Assembly: GCA_041402005.1 (NCBI GenBank)
Contig: JAWKTB010000006.1
Span: 288,435 to 352,434 of the forward strand
Direction: 5' to 3'
Length of the DNA: 64,000 nt
Origin: JAJRXR01 sp041402005
GTDB lineage: Bacteria; Planctomycetota; Phycisphaerae; Phycisphaerales; UBA1924
Shown piece by piece: positions 41,230-48,756 of the stretch. The notes under the pieces are model-generated. The model was given only the letters and a program-made list of their open reading frames with translations. It was not told where the DNA came from and searched no databases. The position numbers and the translations under genes were made by a program. How positions within the stretch are numbered: position 1 is the first letter of the stretch; every line of letters begins with the position of its first letter.

Positions 41230-41978
41230 CGTCCGCCCCACATCTCGCCGAGCCTCGCCCGCTCGTCGTCGTTCCCTGCGATCGACAGGCTCGCCGCGAG
41301 CCCACGCGTCGGCGCTTCAGCGCCCAGCGCCGTCATCCCGATCTCGATCTCATGCAGCCAGGCGCGCGTCGCACTCGCCGCCCGCCCCGGCTTGAACGCG
41401 AGGCGGTGGGCGAGCTCCAAGGCACGCGGGCGGACATCCTCCGGACGGTCGACCACCTCGTGCGCCATGCCGATCCGGTGCGCCGCCCGTCCATCGATCA
41501 GTTCCGGATCGAGCAGGCGTTCGCGCACGCCTCCCGCGAAGACCGAATGGATCAGGAACGCCGCCGAGACCGCGGGACTGACGCCGATCTTGACGACGGG
41601 GTAGCCGATCTTGGCGTCCGCATCGACAACGACGACGTCCCCTCCCCCCAGGAGGGCGGCGCCCCCCGCGACCGCCGCGCCGTGGGCCGCGATGACGATC
41701 GGGACCTCCAAGCCACGCAACGCGGCCACGGAGGCGCCCAAACCGCTCAAGAGGTCGCGCATCGTCTGGCCCAACGCATCGCCGGCGCACATCTTGAGGT
41801 CGAACCCGGCGCAGAAGACCGGCCCCTCGCCCGCGAGCACGAGCGCCCGTCGCCCGGCAGCCGCCTCGCGGGCACGCTCCGGGAGGGCGCCAAGCATCTC
41901 GGGCGTCAGCGCGTTGCGTTTCGCAGCCCGGTCGAGCAGCAGCACGCCCACGTCCCCGTCCGCTTCAACGCGGATCAC
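41226..41978 (-). CDS. Enoyl-CoA hydratase family protein (crotonase 3)
   Basis: A 250-residue crotonase-fold protein, more diverged than its neighbour: 'FCAGFDLKMCAGDALG' keeps the oxyanion-hole, but the motif after 'AAHGAAVAGGAALLGGGDVVV' lacks the typical catalytic Glu, reading 'KIGYPVVKIGVSP'. It may have a different reaction or be inactive. GTG 41978 overlaps the HMG-CoA lyase stop (GTGA). Three crotonase genes in one operon suggest separate steps. Confidence 0.82.
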   Translation of the reverse strand: MIRVEADGDVGVLLLDRAAKRNALTPEMLGALPERAREAAAGRRALVLAGEGPVFCAGFDLKMCAGDALGQTMRDLLSGLGASVAALRGLEVPIVIAAHGAAVAGGAALLGGGDVVVVDADAKIGYPVVKIGVSPAVSAAFLIHSVFAGGVRERLLDPELIDGRAAHRIGMAHEVVDRPEDVRPRALELAHRLAFKPGRAASATRAWLHEIEIGMTALGAEAPTRGLAASLSIAGNDDERARLGEMWGGR

Positions 41979-42943
41979 AGGTCCTCCTCCTCGACGTCGC
42001 CGACCTCGTCGAGACGGTCCAAGCGGGCGGCGTTGACTATCCGTGACGCGTACGCCGCGACCGCGGCAAGACGCGACCGGTCCACCCCCGTCTCGTACCC
42101 GCTCGCCTCGATCGTGCTCACCAGCGTGCTGGTCGCGATGTTGCCCGGCGCCCGCTCACCCGCCGTCGCCGCGTACGGGCACCCGCCCAACCCCGCGACC
42201 GAGCCGTCAAAGGAACGGATCCCCATCTCCAGCGCCCGCGTCACGCATTCCGCGGCCCGCCCGAACGTGTCGTGCAGGTGCAGCGTGAGTGATGGCTGAC
42301 CGAAGTCGTTGGTCGCCCGCCCGCCGAGCCGGTCGATCACCTCCATCAGCAAGGCCTCGACCGTCTCGGGTGTCCCCGCGCCGATCGTGTCCCCCAGGTC
42401 GAGTTCGTCCACGCCAAGCTCGAGCAGCCGCCCGCAGACCTCCGCGACCCGCGACGCCTCGATCGCCCCCTCGAACGGGCACGCGATCGCGCACGAGACG
42501 TACCCGCGCACCGCCAGCCCTTCGCCCCGCGCCGAAGCGACCACCGGACGGAACCGCTCGATCGACTCCGCGATCGAGGCGTTGGTGTTCCGCTCGCTGA
42601 ACGTCTCGCTCGCGGCGGTGAACACGCTCACCTTGTCGATCACCCGCCGCCCCGCGTGCTCGTTCACGTGCAGCGCCGCCCGCATCCCCTTCTCGTTGGG
42701 AACCAGCGCCGAGAACACCACCTCCTCCGGCTTCGCGTCCGCGACCAGGGCGAACAGCTCCGACGCGTCACCCAGCTGCGGCACCCATCGCGGGCTGACG
42801 AAGCTCGACACCTCGACCTCGTCGACGCCGACCACCGCCAAGCGGCCGACCAGCTCCGCCTTCTCGTCCGTGGGGATCGAGCCGGGCTCGTTCTGCAGGC
42901 CGTCGCGCGGCGCCACGTCGGTGATGCGAACGCGCTCGCTCAT
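41975..42943 (-). CDS. Hydroxymethylglutaryl-CoA lyase
   Basis: A 322-residue DRE-TIM metallolyase. The first strand 'RITDVAPRDGLQNEPGSIP' holds the catalytic Arg13 and Asp14. 'LHLHDTFGRA' gives the metal-binding His pair, and 'SVAGLGGCPYA' the active-site Cys loop. It cleaves HMG-CoA to acetoacetate and acetyl-CoA, the last step of leucine breakdown. Start and stop overlap both neighbours (ATGA and GTGA), showing tight coupling. Confidence 0.94.
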   Translation of the reverse strand: MSERVRITDVAPRDGLQNEPGSIPTDEKAELVGRLAVVGVDEVEVSSFVSPRWVPQLGDASELFALVADAKPEEVVFSALVPNEKGMRAALHVNEHAGRRVIDKVSVFTAASETFSERNTNASIAESIERFRPVVASARGEGLAVRGYVSCAIACPFEGAIEASRVAEVCGRLLELGVDELDLGDTIGAGTPETVEALLMEVIDRLGGRATNDFGQPSLTLHLHDTFGRAAECVTRALEMGIRSFDGSVAGLGGCPYAATAGERAPGNIATSTLVSTIEASGYETGVDRSRLAAVAAYASRIVNAARLDRLDEVGDVEEEDL

Positions 42944-43845
42944 CCGCGTGATGGTACCGGCAGACCCAGCCGACGCGCCAGGGCCCGTCCCAACGCCCCG
43001 CCCGCCTCGGGCGCCCACCGGAAGAACAGCTCCGGCTCGACCAGCTCCGCCTCGATCACCGCCACCCCGACCCCCGGCGCCTCCACCAGGTCGATCCGGG
43101 CGTACAAGGGCGGTCCCTCCGGGCACAGCGCGCCGACCGCCCCGCTCGCGACCTGCCGCTCCCGCTCGCCCGGCTCTTCGAGCCTGTACGCGCCCCCGAA
43201 CTCGATCTGCACCCGCCACTCGCCCGACGCCGGAATCTTCCGGACCGCGTGCGTCAGCTCGCCGTCGATGAGCACAACGCTCAGCTCGCCCCTCGTGCGC
43301 ACGGATTCGAGCAGCGGCTGCACCAGCACCCCGCCATGCCGGCGCACCTGCTCATCCGCGTGGACGCCCGCCCGGCTCGCCTCATGCTCCTCGAAGATGA
43401 GCATCCCGGACGCGCCGGCGCCGATGACCGGCTTGATGACCCCTCTCGTCGCGCCCAGCGAAGCGAGGGCGGCGCGCACGCCGCCTTCTCCGCCCACTTC
43501 CTCCATCCACGCCGTCGGCACGATCGGCACGCCCGCGGCTTCAAGACAACGCATGTACCGCTTGTCCACGTTGCCGCGCACGATCCCGGGCGCATTGAAC
43601 ACCCGCGTCCGCTCGCCAACGCCCTCCATCCACGCCAAAAACTCGTCGAGCCGATGCTGGTAGTCCCAAGTCGTGCGGATCAGCACGCCGTCGAAGCCCC
43701 CCCAGTCGACGTCCGCATCATCCCACCGCGGGCGGACAACCTCGTACCCCTGCGCGGACAACCGTTCGCCGAGCGCCTCATCGTCGCCGGCGACAAAGCC
43801 GTCGTGATGCGCACACGTCGCCAGCGCCACCCTCGCCAGGCTCAC
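42940..43845 (-). CDS. ATP-grasp enzyme
   Basis: A 301-residue protein with ATP-grasp features: 'GVLIRTTWDYQHRLDEF', 'RYMRCLEAAGVPIVPT', and 'GVIKPVIGAGASGM' with a Lys/Gly lid typical of glutathione-synthetase-like and cycloserine-type ligases. It should join a carboxylate to an amine or thiol using ATP; substrates cannot be read from sequence. Its presence in a leucine catabolic operon is unexpected. GTG 43845 overlaps the lipoprotein stop (GTGA). Confidence 0.82.
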   Translation of the reverse strand: MSLARVALATCAHHDGFVAGDDEALGERLSAQGYEVVRPRWDDADVDWGGFDGVLIRTTWDYQHRLDEFLAWMEGVGERTRVFNAPGIVRGNVDKRYMRCLEAAGVPIVPTAWMEEVGGEGGVRAALASLGATRGVIKPVIGAGASGMLIFEEHEASRAGVHADEQVRRHGGVLVQPLLESVRTRGELSVVLIDGELTHAVRKIPASGEWRVQIEFGGAYRLEEPGERERQVASGAVGALCPEGPPLYARIDLVEAPGVGVAVIEAELVEPELFFRWAPEAGGALGRALARRLGLPVPSRG

Positions 43846-44363
43846 CCGTTCCCCTCGGGAGGCTTGGGCGACTCCTCGGCGTTCTCGGCGTCAGTCGGCT
43901 CGCCCCCGGTCTGGGCGTCCGCGTCAGGCGCCGCGCCCTCGTCAGGCTCGCCCTCCCCCTCCGCGCCCTCCTCCTCCACCGGCTTCGAGATCGTCAGGAA
44001 CGGGATCGCCCGGTCAATGCTGTTGATCGTCCCCCGCAGCGACGCCATGTGCTCGTCAAGCGCCGAGAGCGAGGCCTCGATGTTGTCGAGCTCCCCGTCC
44101 ACGTTCGACAGCGACCCCTCCACGCCCGTGAGCGAGCCGTCGATCGTGTCCAGCCGCCGAAGCTGGGTCTGCAGCTCGACCAGACGCTGGTTGGTCGCCT
44201 GCACTTCTTCCAGCGCCGACTCGACCCGCACCAGCGTCTCGTTCGCCCGATCGAGCTGACGCTCGATGTCGTAGAACACGCACCCCGGCGCCGCGAGCAC
44301 GCCGCCCAGACACGCCAACAACAGACCGAGGACGCCTCGCCCCCCGCCCAATCGCTCCACCAT
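43842..44363 (-). CDS. Coiled-coil lipoprotein
   Basis: A 173-residue protein. A hydrophobic signal ends in a lipobox 'AAPGC' at about residue 28, giving a lipid anchor. The middle (about 35-120) is a long coiled coil ('LDRANETLVRVESALEEVQ', 'LRRLDTIDGSLTGVEG'). The tail is acidic and Glu/Pro-rich. ATG 44363 was chosen: GGAGGGAGCC precedes it. It lies in the operon between the VOC protein and the ATP-grasp enzyme. The role is unknown. Confidence 0.75.
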   Translation of the reverse strand: MVERLGGGRGVLGLLLACLGGVLAAPGCVFYDIERQLDRANETLVRVESALEEVQATNQRLVELQTQLRRLDTIDGSLTGVEGSLSNVDGELDNIEASLSALDEHMASLRGTINSIDRAIPFLTISKPVEEEGAEGEGEPDEGAAPDADAQTGGEPTDAENAEESPKPPEGNG

Positions 44364-44379
44364 GGCTCCCTCCACGCGC

Positions 44380-44850
44380 TCAGCCGCCGAACGCGGCCAT
44401 CGCCGCCTTCTCCATCTCAGCCGGCGTCATGTCCTTGATGTGCGTCGCGAACGACCACGCGTGCCCGTACGGATCCTGCACCGTCGCGTACCGGTCACCC
44501 CAGAACATGTCCGCCGGCGGCATCGTCACCTTCGCGCCCGCGTCCGACGCACGCTTCACCACCGCGTCCGTGTCGCGCACGTACTGATGAATCGTCACCG
44601 GCGTCCCGCCCAGCGCCCCGGGGTTCCGCTCCTTCCCGCCGCAGAACTCCGGGAAGTCGTCGCACAGGTAGATCAACGACCCCCCGATCTTGATCTGCGC
44701 GTGCATCAGCTTGTCGGAGCCCGGCACCGGATGCCGCATGACCTCCTCCGCGCCGAACGCCTTCTTGTAGAACTCGATCGCCTCCGCGGCGTTGTTGACG
44801 ACCAGGTGCGGGATGACGCCCTCGGCGCCCTCGGGGATCGGGTTGGTCAT
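44380..44850 (-). CDS. VOC-family (glyoxalase/PhnB-like) protein
   Basis: A 156-residue PhnB-like VOC protein. 'VIPHLVVNNAAEAIEFYKKA', 'AEEVMRHP', 'HAQIKIGGSLIYLCDDFPEF' and 'WGDRYATVQDPYGHAWSFAT' are typical of this group, related to bleomycin-resistance and glyoxalase folds. The substrate is unknown. The start is ATG 44850 behind GAGGAGAAGCCC. It is likely the first gene of the operon continuing to crotonase 2, with a 16-base gap. Confidence 0.9.
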   Translation of the reverse strand: MTNPIPEGAEGVIPHLVVNNAAEAIEFYKKAFGAEEVMRHPVPGSDKLMHAQIKIGGSLIYLCDDFPEFCGGKERNPGALGGTPVTIHQYVRDTDAVVKRASDAGAKVTMPPADMFWGDRYATVQDPYGHAWSFATHIKDMTPAEMEKAAMAAFGG

Positions 44851-45062
44851 GGGCTTCTCCTCGTGCTTGAAATGGTCCCGCCAGCGTAGGACCCGACGCC
44901 CGCCGCGGCCCTCGCCGGCTGCCACCTTGGCAGCGACGCCCGGGTCCTGGCGCCCCGCCGCCGCCCCGAACTCGCCCCCGCCGCCCCACCGGCCTGGCGC
45001 CCCCTTTGCCAAACCTTCTCACGCCCGGGCCATCGCCCGGCGCCAGAACAGGAGGACACCAC

Positions 45063-45509
45063 ATGGCAGGGCCACTGACCAGACGGATCAACAACGAGTG
45101 CGGCGTCGCCAACCCCTTCGACCGGATCTTCGAGAGCTTCTTCCGCGAGCCGGTCTTCACCCGCGAGCTCGCCCCGGTCTTCGAGGAGGGCATCCTCGCC
45201 GTCGACGTCTCCGAGGACGCCGAGAGCGTCATCGTCCGCGCCTCGCTCCCCGGCGTGAAGAAGGACGACGTGAACGTCGAAGTCCACGACGGCGTCGTCA
45301 CCATCAGCGCCCACAAGACCGAGGAGCACGAGGAGACCCAGGAGAAGTTCTACCGCAAGGAGCGCCGCGAAGGCTCGGTCAGCCGTCGCATCGCGCTGCC
45401 GGTGGCGGTCCTCGAGGACAAGGCCTCCGCCGAGCTCAAGGACGGCGAGCTCACCCTCCGCCTCCCCAAGACCAAGCAAGGCGGCCCCCGCAAGGTCAGC
45501 GTGGGCTGA
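45063..45509 (+). CDS. Small heat-shock protein (Hsp20/alpha-crystallin)
   Basis: A 148-residue Hsp20. The alpha-crystallin domain covers about residues 48-140: 'LAVDVSEDAESVIVRASLPG', 'VEVHDGVVTISAHKTEE', 'YRKERREGSVSRRIALP', and the C-terminal 'GELTLRLPKTK'. The variable N-terminus is 'NPFDRIFESFFREPVFTREL'. It holds unfolding proteins. The start is ATG 45063 with AGGAGG upstream. No CIRCE element was found. Confidence 0.95.
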   Translation: MAGPLTRRINNECGVANPFDRIFESFFREPVFTRELAPVFEEGILAVDVSEDAESVIVRASLPGVKKDDVNVEVHDGVVTISAHKTEEHEETQEKFYRKERREGSVSRRIALPVAVLEDKASAELKDGELTLRLPKTKQGGPRKVSVG

Positions 45510-45583
45510 GGCCCGCGACGAAACAGCTCTCTCTCCTCACATCTCTCTCACGTGGGACGAACCACCCCGGGTGAGGGATCAGC

Positions 45584-45624
45584 ACGCCGGCGCCGGCCGC
45601 AAAGGCCAGCGCCGGCGTTGTCTT
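45584..45624 (+). terminator. Terminator after the Hsp20 gene
   Basis: ACGCCGGCGC (45584-45593) pairs with GCGCCGGCGT (45609-45618), followed by TGTCTT. It lies 75 bases past the stop. Confidence 0.65.
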
Positions 45625-45741
45625 GAGAGCAAGCCATTCACGTCGCCGGAGCAGGGCATCTTGTGCCCCTGCTTGTCCCGAGGGTGAGTATCGTCCACAA
45701 TGCGGACCCCGCCAGTCTCGGCGGGCACGGAGAATGGACTC

Positions 45742-47427
45742 ATGCGACAGCTCATCGCGGCGGGCATCACCGCCATCTGTGTTCTGGCGGCCAGCCCCGC
45801 GACCGCTGCGACCGCCGCGACCGCCGTCGACCTCACCGACGCCCAGAAGCAGCAGCTCTCCAACGCCCAGCACTACCTCAAGCAGCTCGAGTCCAACCTC
45901 AAGCTCGCGGAGGACTCGGCCGGTCCCGGGACCGACGCGCCCACCGGCTCCAAGCTCCGCCTCACCGAGATGCGCCTCGAGCAGGCCCGCGTCTACGTCG
46001 AGCCGACCGCCAAGTCGCTCGATGGCCTGCCGACCGATGACGCCGACGTCGAGCCGGTCGTCGCCTCGTTCAACGACGCCAAGGCGCGCATCGCGGCCCT
46101 TGACGACCGCCTCGCCGGCAAGACCGCGGCACCCAGGGAAGCCGACAAGCCCAAGCAAGACCCGAAGCCCGCCCCGGCGCCCAATGCCAAGCCCGCCACC
46201 GAGACCGTCCGCCTCGACTACAAGCAGGAAGAGCAGCTCAAGAACGCCCGCTTCAACCTGCGCGAGGTCGAGGGCAATGCCCGGGCCCTCGAGGCGCAGG
46301 TCAAGGAGCTCGAGGGCGTCGAGGACAAGGACGCGTACGACTACCGCAAGCTCGTGGCGGCGATGAGTACGATCGAGAACGCCAAGCGCAAGGCCGGCTG
46401 GGCCGCGGACGCGCTCAAGCCCCTGCCCGCCAACGGCGAGGGCGTTGCCGAGCAGAACCAGCATCTCGCCGAGCTGAACGCCTCGATCGCCAAGTCCGAG
46501 GCGTACCTGACGCCGATCCACGAGCGACTCCAGCAGATCATCAACCCGGCGAACTACCCCGACCTGCACGACGACCTGGAGCGCCTGCGGGGCCTGTCGG
46601 TGATGTACGGCAACCCGATGATCCTCCAGACCGACCGCCCGCAGGCCGGCGAGGTCTTCAAGCAGGGCGACGCGACCATGCAGGAGGTCACGCGGATCGC
46701 GCAGAAGTACCGACGCCTGATCGAGCAGCAGACCGAGGACGGCAAGCGGATCGAGGGCGTGGGCAACGCGGTGCTGCAGAAGTTCAACGCGTTCAACGCG
46801 GCGGCGGAGCAGCAGAGGCAGATGCTGCCCGACCTGATCCGGTCGGACATGGGTCAGGCGAGGGAGCTTGCCGACCAGGCGGTCGCGGAGCAGAAGCCGT
46901 TGTTCTTCACGGGGGGGATCCCGCAGCAGGTGGGGGAGGCCGAGGAGGAGCTGGCGCTGTACGAGACGCTCGACCCCGCGAACGCGCCGGCGATCCGCAA
47001 GGAGCTCGAGGCCTTCAAGGCGGACCTGAAGAAGAAGCAGAAGGCGCTGGAGGAGCAGATCATCCGCGAGAACACGCTGCCGCCCGATCGGTACGCGGGG
47101 GCGGACAAGAAGGCGCTGACGGAGCGGGCGTCGAACAAGTGGAAGCAGATCCAGAAGGACGCCAAGGTGCTGACGGTTCGCTTCCCCTCCGAGCAGTGGA
47201 AGCGCGAGACGATGTGGCGCTACTCGAACGGGACGTGGTACTTCATCGACCGCTCACGCCTGCAGGCGCAGGTGATCGTCAAGCACGACAAGAAGCTGGC
47301 GGTGATCCGGCCGATCAACCTGTGGATCAACCACGCGAGCAACGACGAGCTGACGGCGACGCCCTTGGACGAGCTGAACGACGAGCTGATCCCGCAGCGG
47401 TTCCTGCTTCTGGAAAAGGTGAAGTAG
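45742..47427 (+). CDS. Large secreted coiled-coil protein, unknown
   Basis: A 561-residue protein with a signal peptide ending near 'ATAATAATA' (about residue 27). Long helical segments with heptad-like Leu follow ('QKQQLSNAQHYLKQLESNL', 'LKNARFNLREVEGNARALE', 'ELEAFKADLKKKQKALEEQ'), and a C-terminal beta segment with aromatic residues ('RYSNGTWYFIDRSRLQAQ'). It is probably periplasmic or surface exposed. No known domain is recognised. ATG 45742 is preceded by GGAG. Confidence 0.72.
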   Translation: MRQLIAAGITAICVLAASPATAATAATAVDLTDAQKQQLSNAQHYLKQLESNLKLAEDSAGPGTDAPTGSKLRLTEMRLEQARVYVEPTAKSLDGLPTDDADVEPVVASFNDAKARIAALDDRLAGKTAAPREADKPKQDPKPAPAPNAKPATETVRLDYKQEEQLKNARFNLREVEGNARALEAQVKELEGVEDKDAYDYRKLVAAMSTIENAKRKAGWAADALKPLPANGEGVAEQNQHLAELNASIAKSEAYLTPIHERLQQIINPANYPDLHDDLERLRGLSVMYGNPMILQTDRPQAGEVFKQGDATMQEVTRIAQKYRRLIEQQTEDGKRIEGVGNAVLQKFNAFNAAAEQQRQMLPDLIRSDMGQARELADQAVAEQKPLFFTGGIPQQVGEAEEELALYETLDPANAPAIRKELEAFKADLKKKQKALEEQIIRENTLPPDRYAGADKKALTERASNKWKQIQKDAKVLTVRFPSEQWKRETMWRYSNGTWYFIDRSRLQAQVIVKHDKKLAVIRPINLWINHASNDELTATPLDELNDELIPQRFLLLEKVK

Positions 47428-47498
47428 CGCGACCGGCGATCCGACGCGAAACCGACTGGGAATTCCCGCGAATGGAATGGCGTTCGGGAGGGCGCACC

Positions 47499-48743
47499 GT
47501 GCCGATGCGCGATAGAGCCTGGGCGGGACTCGTGAGCGTGGCGCTCGCCGGGCTTTTTCTCGCGTTCGCGTGTCCCCCCGGCGAGCGTCGGAACGCGTGT
47601 TTGTGGGACGAGGACACGCTCCGGACCGAGGCGGCCGGGCTCCCGGGCGTCGCCGAGATCATCGTTGGACGGTTCGACAGGTTTCCCGATCTGTATTACG
47701 AGATGCGGCTGACGCGGGTCACGCCCCTCATTGAATCGGACCCCGATCAACTGGAGGCGTACGACGACGCGGGCGTCGCGTGTGATCGGCTCGGGCGGGA
47801 CGACGAGGCGATCGAGTGGATGGCGCAGAAGCTCGCTGCGATCGAGCGTCTGGAGGCCTCGGGCGAGGATGTGTCCGAGCATCGGTACCGGTACCTGGCG
47901 AACCTCGGGACGTTCCATGTCCACCGATGGGTGCGCGGCGGCGGTGATCGTGGCGACATGTCGGACTTGGAGCAGGCGAGGGACCTGATCGCCGAGGCGA
48001 TCGAGCTGAATCCCGACGCCCACTTCGGACGTGAGCGGTACCAGCTCCTGGCGATCAAGTGGCTGCTCGATCCGCCAGTGCCCGGGGAGGATGAGGACTT
48101 CTATCGCGTCCCACTGATCTTCGACGCGGACCCGGCATTGCGCGGCAACTCGTACTTTCCCAGGGGCAACACACTGCCCGAGCACGGCTACGGGGACGCG
48201 ATCGAGGGCCTGACCGGGCTGATCGCACTCGGCGCCGCGTGGGAGAGCGTGGACATCTTTCACGCCTTGACGGCGGCGCTGAGGCAGCGTGGCGACGCGT
48301 CTGTCGCGCTGCTGGCGCAGCTGCGCCGCGAGGAGCTGCTCGATGAGGGGCGGGTGTCGTTCTATCCGGTCGAATCGCTGGAGTACCCGGACTGGGTCGA
48401 GGCGGCGGGCGTGTACGACAGCCAAGAGGTCAAGATCAAGGCGTACTACAAAGCCGCACGGGCGGAGGCCGAGTCTTGGCGCGAGGCGAGAAACGCGTAC
48501 CTCTTGGAGCGCCTGACGCACGGCGACCACCCCGATATCAACGCGACGTTCTGGGCGTCGTGGGAGGAGCCGTCGCAGCCGCCTCAGATGCCAGGGAGTT
48601 TTCTGGGCCTCTCCAGACCAATGTTGGCTTTGGTGATCGTCTCGCTCACGCTTGTCGTGGGGGTTGGGTTGTTCGTGGCCGGTTCCCTCATGGCGGCGAA
48701 GCTGTACGGCATGCATATTCGGCGCACCAACACCACTGCGTAG
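47499..48743 (+). CDS. Lipoprotein/TPR-like protein with C-terminal membrane helix
   Basis: A 414-residue protein. The N-terminal segment ends in a lipobox-like 'LAFAC' at about residue 23. TPR-like helices follow ('DQLEAYDDAGVACDRLGRDD', 'QARDLIAEAIELNPDAHFG'). A hydrophobic helix near the C-terminus ('LALVIVSLTLVVGVGLFVAG') precedes a short basic tail, so both ends may be anchored. GTG 47499 was chosen because GGAGGG lies six bases upstream. No family is recognised. It follows the coiled-coil secreted protein gene by 71 bases. Confidence 0.7.
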   Translation: MPMRDRAWAGLVSVALAGLFLAFACPPGERRNACLWDEDTLRTEAAGLPGVAEIIVGRFDRFPDLYYEMRLTRVTPLIESDPDQLEAYDDAGVACDRLGRDDEAIEWMAQKLAAIERLEASGEDVSEHRYRYLANLGTFHVHRWVRGGGDRGDMSDLEQARDLIAEAIELNPDAHFGRERYQLLAIKWLLDPPVPGEDEDFYRVPLIFDADPALRGNSYFPRGNTLPEHGYGDAIEGLTGLIALGAAWESVDIFHALTAALRQRGDASVALLAQLRREELLDEGRVSFYPVESLEYPDWVEAAGVYDSQEVKIKAYYKAARAEAESWREARNAYLLERLTHGDHPDINATFWASWEEPSQPPQMPGSFLGLSRPMLALVIVSLTLVVGVGLFVAGSLMAAKLYGMHIRRTNTTA

Positions 48744-48756
48744 CTCGTCGCCGGAC

